This document shows, piece by piece, positions 51,685 through 58,953 of a DNA stretch of 64,000 nt; the first letter of the stretch is position 1; every line of letters begins with the position of its first letter. The position numbers and the translations under genes are program-made. The notes beneath the pieces were generated by a model. The model searched no databases and had not been told where the DNA came from. It saw only the letters and a list, made by a program, of their open reading frames with translations. The stretch is from Variovorax paradoxus NBRC 15149. GTDB lineage: Bacteria; Pseudomonadota; Gammaproteobacteria; Burkholderiales; Burkholderiaceae_C. The stretch is from the NCBI RefSeq assembly GCF_001591365.1, contig NZ_BCUT01000002.1, forward strand, positions 930,001 through 994,000, in the 5' to 3' direction.

Positions 51685-53329
51685 GGCGCGCGAGGCCGGT
51701 GATGGCCTCCCGGCTTCCGGCCTGCTCGCGCAGGCGGAACTTCTGGATCTTTCCCGTGGCGGTCTTCGGCAAGGGGGTGAAGATCACCCGGCGCGGACAC
51801 TTGAAGTGGGCCAGCCGCTCCCGGCAGAACGAAATGATCTCCTGTTCGGAAGGCGCCGCAACGCCTGCCCTGAGCTCGATGAACACGCACGGCACCTCGC
51901 CCCATTTCTCGTCGGGCTGGGCAACCACGGCCGCATGCAGGACGGCCGGGTGCCCATGAACGACATCCTCGACCTCCACCGAAGAGATGTTCTCGCCGCC
52001 CGAAATGATCACGTCCTTCGAACGGTCGGTGATCTGCGCATAGCCGTTGCCATGCAGGACCGCCACGTCGCCGGTGCGGAACCAGCCGTTGGCGAGCGCC
52101 TTGCGCGTGGCCGCCTCGTTCTTGAAGTAGCCCATCATCACGGTGTTGCCGCGCAGCATGAGCTCCCCCGCGGTCTTGCCGTCGCGGGGAACCGGCGCCA
52201 GCGTGTCCGCATCGCCGACCATGAGGCCCTCGAACATGGCGGCACGCACGCCCTGGCGCACCCGCAGCTTGCCTTGCTCGGCGGGTGCAAGATCGTCCCA
52301 GCCGTCCTGCCACGCGCAACTCACCGGTGTGCCGCAAACCTCCGTGATGCCGAACACATGCTCCACGTCGAAGCCCATCGCGAGCACCGCGTTCAGCACG
52401 GCCAGCGGCGGAGGAGATCCCGCGGTCAGTACCCGCACGCTGCGGGACAGCCTGATGTTCTGCGCCGAATCCGAGAGCATGGCCATCACGACCGGCGCTG
52501 CGCAGAGATGATCGACCTGGTGCGTGTCGATGGCCTCCAGCACCGCTTCGGCGGACACCCGGCGCAGGCAGACGTGGGTCCCGGCAGCCGCCGTCACGGC
52601 CCAGGTGAAGCACCATCCGTTCGCGTGGAACATGGGCAGTGTCCACAGGTACTTCGGCGCCCGCGGCATCGCCCAGTTCGTGATCTGCAGCAGGCTCATC
52701 AGGTGGGTGCCACGGTGGCTGGCGACCACACCCTTCGGGTCTCCCGTCGTACCCGAGGTGTAGTTCAGTGCAATGGGCTGCCACTCATCGCTCGGCCAGC
52801 GGCCGGGGAACGCCGGATCGCCGCTTGCCAGCAGCGATTCATAGTCGGTCTCGCCGATGCGTTCGCCGGGCGGTGCGAGGTGGTCTTCGATGTCGATGAC
52901 CGCGGGAGGGCTGGCGAGAAGCTTCAGGGCGGCGGCCACCGTCGCGGCGAACTCCCGGTCGACCATCAGCAATTTGCACTCGCCGTGGTGCAGGATGAAC
53001 GCGATCCCTTCAGGGTCCAGCCGGTGGTTGATCGCGTTGAGCACGGCACCTGCCAGCGGCACGCCGAAGTGCGACTCCAGCATGGCCGGCGTGTTGGGCG
53101 CCAGCACCGACACGGTGTCGCCCGGCTGGACGCCCCTGGCCACCAGCGCCGACGCCAGGCGATGACAGCGCTCGCGCGTCTGCGCCCAGGTTCGCGTCAA
53201 GTCGCCGTGCACCACCGCCACGCGGTCCGGATGCGCCAGCGCGGCGCGGTCGAGAAAGCCGAGCGGCGTCAGCGGCACATGGTTGGCCTCGCAGCGGTCG
53301 AGCCCCTTTGCATAGGATTGCGCGCTCAT
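51677..53329 (-). CDS. AMP-dependent acyl-CoA synthetase/ligase
   Basis: A 550-residue adenylate-forming enzyme that activates a carboxylate with ATP and CoA. The P-loop-like motif is NYTSGTTGDPKGVV, the A5 motif FGITEVCG, the A7/A8 region GWFRTGDVAVLHGNGYAQITDRSKDVI, and the A10 lysine in LPKTATGKIQK. It resembles medium/long-chain acyl-CoA synthetases of the dimethylsulfoniopropionate/3-methylmercaptopropionate (DmdB-like) group. Start at 53329 overlaps the nitroreductase stop (ATGA). Confidence 0.94.
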   Translation of the reverse strand: MSAQSYAKGLDRCEANHVPLTPLGFLDRAALAHPDRVAVVHGDLTRTWAQTRERCHRLASALVARGVQPGDTVSVLAPNTPAMLESHFGVPLAGAVLNAINHRLDPEGIAFILHHGECKLLMVDREFAATVAAALKLLASPPAVIDIEDHLAPPGERIGETDYESLLASGDPAFPGRWPSDEWQPIALNYTSGTTGDPKGVVASHRGTHLMSLLQITNWAMPRAPKYLWTLPMFHANGWCFTWAVTAAAGTHVCLRRVSAEAVLEAIDTHQVDHLCAAPVVMAMLSDSAQNIRLSRSVRVLTAGSPPPLAVLNAVLAMGFDVEHVFGITEVCGTPVSCAWQDGWDDLAPAEQGKLRVRQGVRAAMFEGLMVGDADTLAPVPRDGKTAGELMLRGNTVMMGYFKNEAATRKALANGWFRTGDVAVLHGNGYAQITDRSKDVIISGGENISSVEVEDVVHGHPAVLHAAVVAQPDEKWGEVPCVFIELRAGVAAPSEQEIISFCRERLAHFKCPRRVIFTPLPKTATGKIQKFRLREQAGSREAITGLARHG

Positions 53330-54066
53330 GTCCTTGTCTCCTTCGTGGTGTCGTGGAACGCCGTGAATGCGGAAACCGGCTCCCGCTCGGTGACCAGCGA
53401 GTTCTCGATCGAGGACTCGTCGGCATAGCCCAGGCTCATGCCGCAGACGAGCATCTGGCGCGCGGGGATGTCCAGGAACTCGGCGATCTGGCGATGGAAC
53501 TTCAGGAACGCGGCCTGCGGACAGGTGTGAAGGCCGCGGCCGCGTGCGGCGATCATCACGCTCTGCAGGAACATGCCGCAGTCCAGCAGGCTTCCTTCCT
53601 GCAGCGTGCGGTCGATCGTGAAGAACAAGCCCACGGGCGCATCGAAGAAGCGGTAGTTGCGCCCATGCTGCAGGTGCATGCGCTGCTTGTCGCCCTTGGC
53701 GATTCCAAGCAGACCATAGAGGTCCCAGCCCACCTTGCGGCGCCGCTCCAGGTAGGGGGAGAGCCATTCGCGCGGGTAGTAGTCGTAGGGCTCGAGCAGT
53801 TCCCCCGATCTGGCGGGATCGTCGTCGAACGCCGCGATCGCAGCGGACAGGCCGGCCTTCGCGGGCCCGGTCAGCACATGCACATGCCAGGGCTGCATGT
53901 TCATGCCGGAAGCGCTGTAGCGCGCGGTCGAGAGAATCGCTTCGATCTCTTGCTGCGGCACCGGCCTGGGCAAGTAGGCCCTGATGCTGCGCCGCGTGGC
54001 AATCGCCCAGTCGACGGCGCCTTGCAGCGCGTGCGCGTCCAGCGGCGGCGCCATCATTCGGTTCAT
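53326..54066 (-). CDS. nitroreductase family protein
   Basis: A 246-residue FMN-dependent oxidoreductase (ATRRSIRAYLPRPVPQQEIEA at the FMN-binding N-terminus, SASGMNMQPWHVHVLTG, and a C-terminal CGMSLGYADE). Nitroreductase-fold proteins also act on enones and iodotyrosines. It is the first gene of the nitroreductase-ligase-MaoC operon, 135 bp after the AraC regulator. Confidence 0.93.
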   Translation of the reverse strand: MNRMMAPPLDAHALQGAVDWAIATRRSIRAYLPRPVPQQEIEAILSTARYSASGMNMQPWHVHVLTGPAKAGLSAAIAAFDDDPARSGELLEPYDYYPREWLSPYLERRRKVGWDLYGLLGIAKGDKQRMHLQHGRNYRFFDAPVGLFFTIDRTLQEGSLLDCGMFLQSVMIAARGRGLHTCPQAAFLKFHRQIAEFLDIPARQMLVCGMSLGYADESSIENSLVTEREPVSAFTAFHDTTKETRT

Positions 54067-54201
54067 TGCGGGTTTCCTCGTTGCCGGATTGCCGAGGAGC
54101 TTAGTTCCGCAAGCATTCGATGCCCATGTCCGCAGGCCTCGATCTGGCCGGGGCTTTCGGGCATGCGGTTGCCGCTTTGGCGGGCGCCGGGCGCCAGCGG
54201 C

Positions 54202-55221
54202 TCATTCCCGCGCGTGCGCGGAGGAGCGGTAGCTTCCGGGGCTCACGCCCGTCCATTTCTTGAAGGCGCGATGAAAGGCGCTGGGCTCCTGGAAGCCGGT
54301 GCGGGCGGCGACCTCGGCCACCGTCAGCGAGGCGCTCGACAGCAGGTCGATCGCGATGTCCCGCCGCAGATCGTCCTTCACGCGCTGATAGCTCAGCCCT
54401 TCCTGCTGCAATCGGCGCTGGAGCGTGGTGCCGGAGACGCAGAGCTCCTGCGCGAGCTTCTCCAGTTCGGGCCACGCATCGGGCATCTGGCTGCGCAACC
54501 GGTGCCGCACCTGTGCGCTGGTGCTCGAGTCATTGCGGTACTTGACCAGCAGGTTGGCGGGCGCTGCCCGCAGGAAGTTGTCGACGGTCTGCGGAGATTC
54601 CGCGATCTTCAGATCGAGCAGCTCGCTGGCGAAGGTGATGTGCGTGGTCTGTGCGTTGAACTTCACGTCCTCGCAGAAGCGCGTGCGGTAGTGGCTGTCA
54701 TCGGCCGGAGGCGGGCAGCGGAACCGCATCTCGCGCAAGGGGATCCGCCGGTGCACGAGCCAGCATGCCAGCCCATGGACGAGGATGAACCAGGTGCCGT
54801 AGCCGAACAGCCGGCGCAGCACGCCACCGTCGTGCAGGATCACGCGCGCCTCATCGGCCGATCGCACCAGCTCTCCGCGAAAGTCGTCCAGGGTGGCGTG
54901 AAGAAACCGGAGGATCCGGCGCAGCGCGTGCTCCAGGTTCTCCGAGCTGACCGCCGCGCGCGTCATGAGCGCATAGCTTCCGCGGCGCAGCCCGTGGCTG
55001 TCCAGCCCGAAGAACTCGTCATCCATCAGGTCGGCCAGGGCCACCCACATGCGCGAATACGCAGCCGCCGAAATGCGCGCGCGCGGCGCGTTCAGCAGAT
55101 CGCGGTCCAGCCTGGCGATCTCGAGCACGCCGCTGATGTCCATGTTCCTTAGCGCGGCGGCGCGAAGCGCCTCGTGCACGAGTTCAATGGAAACGGTGCC
55201 TTTCAGCCCTGCTGATTTCAT
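54202..55221 (-). CDS. AraC-family regulator (OruR/ArgR-like, DUF/Arabinose_bd type)
   Basis: A 339-residue regulator with an N-terminal Arabinose-bd-type sensor domain (about 1-200) and a C-terminal AraC double helix-turn-helix (CVSGTTLQRRLQQEGLSYQR ... LTVAEVAARTGFQEPSAFHRAFKKWTGVSP). It is located directly upstream of the nitroreductase-ligase-MaoC operon on the same strand, so it probably activates it in response to a pathway acid or CoA ester. Confidence 0.93.
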   Translation of the reverse strand: MKSAGLKGTVSIELVHEALRAAALRNMDISGVLEIARLDRDLLNAPRARISAAAYSRMWVALADLMDDEFFGLDSHGLRRGSYALMTRAAVSSENLEHALRRILRFLHATLDDFRGELVRSADEARVILHDGGVLRRLFGYGTWFILVHGLACWLVHRRIPLREMRFRCPPPADDSHYRTRFCEDVKFNAQTTHITFASELLDLKIAESPQTVDNFLRAAPANLLVKYRNDSSTSAQVRHRLRSQMPDAWPELEKLAQELCVSGTTLQRRLQQEGLSYQRVKDDLRRDIAIDLLSSASLTVAEVAARTGFQEPSAFHRAFKKWTGVSPGSYRSSAHARE

Positions 55222-55738
55222 GCGAACTCTCAAACAACGGGATGGAACACTAGCGGCGGGGCTTCCAGTTCGAAACGGCCTGAAGGAAGGCACGCGTTTC
55301 CGCGCATAGGCTCGGTGCGGCCCGGTGGCATGTAGCTGAGCTTCACGACCACCGTGCGAGTGGCCGGGTCGACGTACGTGAACTGAACCGGCAGACCCAG
55401 GGCATAGTACGCGCCGGTTTGCGGAAATGTCCACCATTGATAGCCATAGCCGCCGTTCGGCGAGTTGCTGCCGGGGCCGAAGTGGACGGAGTTTGCACGG
55501 TCATACGGGTGGAAGCCGGGGAGCTTTCAGGCGTTCGTTCGAAAAAGTGTACCGGCAGGCCGGTTCAGGCCACTGGCGAGTGGACCGCCTCGGCGAAAGC
55601 GCGGTGGTCGACCTTCTGTCCTGACGGCAACCCAGAGCGGGTTGCGCCGCGGGCTGCGAAGCGTTGTGTTTCTCTACTGGCTCAGCATCGAAGTACTGTT
55701 TGTCGAAGCCGACGACCTTCGAGTGGCAGGCGCCTGTT
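55222..55738. other. 517-bp region without an intact gene
   Basis: Between the AraC gene and lspA there is a fragment of a serine hydrolase on the minus strand (55320-55525). The rest (55526-55738) shows open frames on both strands but no ribosome-binding site or recognisable protein. Confidence 0.6.
55320..55525 (-). pseudogene. C-terminal remnant of a beta-lactamase-family serine hydrolase
   Basis: Reading leftward from an in-frame stop near 55520, the frame translates as a typical end of a serine hydrolase: NGGYGYQWWTFPQ, YYALGLPVQFTYVDP and RTVVVKLSY. These are the C-terminal strands that normally follow the third catalytic element. The catalytic SxxK and tyrosine regions are missing. 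The fragment therefore is a decayed gene, related to the family of the intact lipoprotein at 43480-44826 but not a recent copy of it. Confidence 0.72.
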
Positions 55739-56263
55739 TCAAGCGGCTCGCGACCGCCTGATCTCAGCCAGGACCAGAAGCGCCGCGCCTGCAGTGATGG
55801 CGCAATCGGCCACGTTGAAGATGGCGAAGTCGTAGACCTCGCGCCAATGAAGATGGATGAAGTCGACCACGTGCCCCTGCCACGAGCGGTCAATCGCATT
55901 TCCCAGCGCGCCGCCGAGCACAAGTGCCAAGGCCGCCCTGAACAGCGGCGTCCCGCCGGGCTGCACCAGCAGTTTGAAGATGAACGCCGCCGCCGCGATG
56001 GCAAGTGCCGTAAACAGCCATCGCTGCCAGCCCGAGGCGTCAGCCAAGAAGGAGAAGGCAACGCCCCGGTTGTGCGCCAAGACGAGATCGGCAAAGGGCG
56101 TGATGGGAAGGATTTCGCCTCCGCGCAGGAATCGCGTGGCGAGCGACTTCGACACTTGGTCAAGCAGAACAACCGCGAAGGCAATGCCCAGATAGGGCGC
56201 CAGCCGGGCCGCCACGGCAGATATACCGTCGCGGTGCCTGTCAGCAGACACGATGATCGTCAT
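55739..56263 (-). CDS. lspA: signal peptidase II (lipoprotein signal peptidase)
   Basis: A 174-residue membrane protease that cleaves prolipoprotein signal peptides. The four hydrophobic segments and the two catalytic aspartates are present (GNAIDRSWQGHVVDFI and FNVADCAITAG). VLLDQVSKSLA and HNRGVAFSFLAD are typical. It is not next to ileS or a peptidyl-prolyl isomerase, the usual partners of the housekeeping gene. It is therefore probably a second copy, as found in metal-resistance or mobile islands. The ATG at 56263 has only a weak GGGAAC upstream. Confidence 0.92.
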   Translation of the reverse strand: MTIIVSADRHRDGISAVAARLAPYLGIAFAVVLLDQVSKSLATRFLRGGEILPITPFADLVLAHNRGVAFSFLADASGWQRWLFTALAIAAAAFIFKLLVQPGGTPLFRAALALVLGGALGNAIDRSWQGHVVDFIHLHWREVYDFAIFNVADCAITAGAALLVLAEIRRSRAA

Positions 56264-56451
56264 GGGGGTTCCCGTTGATGTTGTGGGGCCGGGGCCCCTT
56301 GAGGTGCAAACACTCGTGCCGCCCCGACAGTCGATCGCCACCGGCGCGGTTCCAGGCGGTATTTTCCCGTATGAGCGCGAGCCGACGAGCGAGTTCCTCC
56401 AGTTATCAGATGCCAAGGAGGCACCTCGCGACAAATCTCGACCTGGTCCGT

Positions 56452-56778
56452 TTAACGATCGGACCGCTCGACGACGACCTCGCTTAACTGGACCACCGGC
56501 ACGATGTCGGTGTAGTTGGCGATGTCGCCCCTGATCTCGGCGCCGTGCTCCTGGCTGGCGGCAAGGTAGCTTTCGGCCGAATCACAGATGAACGCGCACA
56601 TCGCCACGAAGGCGGGCGGTGAACCGGGTGCTCGGCCGGCCAGGCCTTTTTCGACGGTGTAGTAGGCGCAGGCACTGCCCAGCCTGGCCTTCACCATCGG
56701 CATGTGCCGGTCGCGGTAGTAAGCGTGATCGAAGCGGGCGCCTTCGGTGTACGGGTACATCACTGTGACTTTGATCAT
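56452..56778 (-). CDS. EthD-family protein
   Basis: A 108-residue ferredoxin-like-fold protein (MIKVTVMYPYTEGARFDHAYYRDRHMPM, the EthD signature with His; AYYTVEKGLAG). EthD proteins act in degradation of ethers or in polyketide-like ring handling, often with unknown chemistry. The AAGGAGAACCG site places the start at 56778; a frame eight codons longer exists. It is followed upstream by a carboxymuconolactone decarboxylase-like gene on the same strand. Confidence 0.9.
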   Translation of the reverse strand: MIKVTVMYPYTEGARFDHAYYRDRHMPMVKARLGSACAYYTVEKGLAGRAPGSPPAFVAMCAFICDSAESYLAASQEHGAEIRGDIANYTDIVPVVQLSEVVVERSDR

Positions 56779-56838
56779 TCGGTTCTCCTTGTCATCAGAC
56801 ATCCCACCGGTTTCAAGCGACAGGACGATCGAAGGGGC

Positions 56839-57393
56839 TTAGCTGCGGTAAGACGAGGGAAAGGTTGCCGAGCCTGGCTCGGCAGGCAAGCGCAGAGCGT
56901 TTGCCAGATAGCTGACGGTGCGATAGAAGCCTGCCAGCATGAGCAGCTCGAGAATGCCCTCGTCGCTGAACGCCGTCTTAAGCGACTGCCATAGGGCGTC
57001 GTCGACAGTGCAGTTGGAATGAAGCATGTCGCAAAGCTCTAACAGCAGCCTGTCCTCATCTTGCCAGCAGGTATCTCGCGGTTGTCCGGAGGCGAGCGAA
57101 AGGACTTGGGCTTCATCAAATCCGGCGTGCGATGCGAACAGTGCGATGTGGACGCCCCATTCGTACTCCGATTTACACAGCGCCGTGGTGCGCGTGATGA
57201 CGAGTTCGCGCTGTCGCAAGGTTAGGTTTCCACGGTCAAGCAGCCCGCCCGCGAAAAACTTCTGGAAAAGGCGAGGGTCCCTCGCGAGCGTGGTAAACAG
57301 CACCAGAGGCGGTTTTCCACGCATGAGGCCTTCAAGCGAAGATTGGATGCCGGCGGGGAAAGGTGGCTCCGCAGGAGCGATACGAACAGTCAT
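56839..57393 (-). CDS. carboxymuconolactone decarboxylase/AhpD-like protein
   Basis: A 184-residue AhpD-fold protein (LTLRQRELVITRTTALCKSEYEWGVH, with the conserved Glu and His-region; SDEGILELLMLAGFYRTVSYL). The CxxC pair of peroxidatic members is replaced (CKSEYEW), so a redox role by cysteines is unlikely and a lyase or isomerase role is more probable. It is in a likely operon with EthD (60 bp) and divergent from an HxlR regulator. Confidence 0.88.
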   Translation of the reverse strand: MTVRIAPAEPPFPAGIQSSLEGLMRGKPPLVLFTTLARDPRLFQKFFAGGLLDRGNLTLRQRELVITRTTALCKSEYEWGVHIALFASHAGFDEAQVLSLASGQPRDTCWQDEDRLLLELCDMLHSNCTVDDALWQSLKTAFSDEGILELLMLAGFYRTVSYLANALRLPAEPGSATFPSSYRS

Positions 57394-57423
57394 GGGTTGA
57401 CCTCGAGCATCTGCTACATTTTC

Positions 57424-57465
57424 TAAAGCATTGCACTTTATCCACGTTGCTTTGAAAAGTAAAGC
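57424..57465. promoter_or_regulatory. two dyads in the CMD/HxlR divergent region
   Basis: TAAAG-N7-CTTTA (57424-57440) and GCTTT-N7-AAAGC (57449-57465, ending at the hxlR start codon) both have 5-bp arms and a 7-bp centre. The shared core AAAG/CTTT and equal spacing suggest two operators for the HxlR protein. Confidence 0.55.
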
Positions 57466-57789
57466 ATGGCTGTTCTAAAGGTTGGCGCCCCTGTGCGCGG
57501 TTCAAGGACCGGCCGCCCCATCATGGTGGCTCTGGACCTACTGGGTCGAAGGTCCACGCTTCGGATTCTTTGGGAGCTCCGCGCGGAGCAGCTGACGTTT
57601 CGCGCTCTTCAGGAGGCCTGCGAGACAAACTCCAGCCTGTTGAACACGAGGCTCGCAGAGCTACGAGCGCTTGGTTTGGTTACGCACGACGAGGGAGGCT
57701 ACGGACTCACCGATGAGGGGCGAAAGTTGAATGCAGCGCTGACGCCTTTGAGCGACTGGGCGCGTCAGTGGAAGCCCCCGGCGCGCTGA
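57466..57789 (+). CDS. HxlR-family winged-helix regulator
   Basis: A 107-residue MarR/HxlR-type regulator (MVALDLLGRRSTLRILWELR, LTFRALQEACETNSSLLNTRLAELRALGLV, the wing YGLTDEGRKL). It lacks the usual N-terminal cysteine of redox-sensing HxlR members. It is divergent from the CMD-EthD operon with two dyads between them. It probably represses both genes until an aldehyde or phenolic ligand binds, an inference from location. Confidence 0.92.
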   Translation: MAVLKVGAPVRGSRTGRPIMVALDLLGRRSTLRILWELRAEQLTFRALQEACETNSSLLNTRLAELRALGLVTHDEGGYGLTDEGRKLNAALTPLSDWARQWKPPAR

Positions 57790-57983
57790 GTCGCGCGCCT
57801 TCAATGCGTGGGGTCTCGGGCGAAGCTAGAGGCGGGGTGTCGAGACCGGATGCATCGTCTTCGCGATCCGCGGGATTCGCATCACCCGCTTGAGGTTGTA
57901 CGTAGCTCAAAAGTGGCGCAGGGTCGAAGCTGAAGTCTGGACTTATGCATGGGCCGGCAGTCGCATGTTGTTCCGAGGTCAGC

Positions 57984-58841
57984 TCACTTGAAAACCACGG
58001 CGAGTGCATCTTCGAAGGCCGGAAGATCGACGGCCACATGGGAGGTCGAATAGGTTTTCTCCACGATCTGGAAACCGGAGTAACCGCGTTGCAAGAGCTT
58101 TTGATAGACCGCATCGACCGGCTGATAGTTGCACTGGGTGGTATCGCCGCAGCGTGCAAGGATCAATGTTGCGGGAAGTGCCTTGTCTTTCCGCACCTCG
58201 TACATCTTCTGCTCATACGTATCAGTCTCCGCTTGCTGATATCCGTACGAACCGTCGAAGGAGAGGAAATGCGAAAAGGTGAGGGTGGTGCCGGCGCCTT
58301 CCAGAAAGAGGGCGTAGCCAGTCATGCTTCCGCTGAGTGAATGTCCTGTCAGGATTCGCTTCGTACTGTCCGCCCGATACTTCGATTCGATGAATGGGAC
58401 GAGTTCCTTCGTCAGAAAGTCGTGGTACGGCACGGCGCCCGGAAAAGTGTAGTCCGTGCTTCGGCGCGATGTGCCCCCGATGCCGACCAGAACCGCATCG
58501 ATGCCTTTGCGTTCAAGGATGCCCCTCAAGTTTTCGAATCGCCCGCTGGGCGCATTGACGGCGTCTCCGTCCAGGGCATAGATGACGGGATAGGCCTTGG
58601 TGCTCCCGCTATAGGACGCGGGGAAATAGATGGTTAGCTGGTAAGTCGCACCAGTCTCAGCCGATTTGATCGAATCGGAGATCGGGCGACCGGCCGCTGA
58701 CGGCACTGCAGCGGGTTGCGTGGCCGATGGAAGCAGCGGAGCAACCGCACCACTGCCGCCTCCGCCCCCGCCTCCACCGCAAGCCGTCAGTCCAAGGACA
58801 AGCATCCATCCCACTATGAATAACAGTGAACTTTCTCGCAT
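57984..58841 (-). CDS. lipoprotein esterase (PF00756-like alpha/beta hydrolase)
   Basis: A 285-residue lipoprotein (lipobox LTAC followed by poly-Gly). The mature part is a putative esterase of the Fes/D-type (YQLTIYFPASYSG, VIYALDGD, nucleophile elbow GHSLSG, His in TYSTSHVAVDLPAF). Homologues hydrolyse siderophores, S-formylglutathione or other esters; the substrate is unknown. The start at 58841 (ATG) follows a GGAG-like site. Its DNA is less GC-rich than the neighbours, and it sits where the next gene of the DUF5682 cluster would be expected. Confidence 0.85.
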   Translation of the reverse strand: MRESSLLFIVGWMLVLGLTACGGGGGGGGSGAVAPLLPSATQPAAVPSAAGRPISDSIKSAETGATYQLTIYFPASYSGSTKAYPVIYALDGDAVNAPSGRFENLRGILERKGIDAVLVGIGGTSRRSTDYTFPGAVPYHDFLTKELVPFIESKYRADSTKRILTGHSLSGSMTGYALFLEGAGTTLTFSHFLSFDGSYGYQQAETDTYEQKMYEVRKDKALPATLILARCGDTTQCNYQPVDAVYQKLLQRGYSGFQIVEKTYSTSHVAVDLPAFEDALAVVFK

Positions 58842-58905
58842 AAACGACGTTCCCACTCCTGTTGACAATCCCTGCGGCTGAATTCCAGTTCCGCGAGCGC
58901 CGAGA

Positions 58906-58953
58906 TCAGTTGGGGCGCAAGGCTCGCCTGAGCGTCTGGAGATCGATGGTCAT
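58906..58953 (-). pseudogene. truncated coupled ORF after DUF5682
   Basis: An ATG overlaps the DUF5682 stop (ATGA) and gives MTIDLQTLRRALRPN before a stop codon. In another frame, ISALAELEFSRRD continues the protein-like sequence. This is how a translationally coupled next gene starts after a frameshift and truncation, so a lost downstream cluster member is likely. It could also be a chance 15-codon frame. Confidence 0.4.

Noticed and set aside
55465..55761. 98-codon plus-strand ORF between the AraC gene and lspA
   Set aside because: It is antisense to the hydrolase remnant, lacks a ribosome-binding site and has no recognisable pattern.
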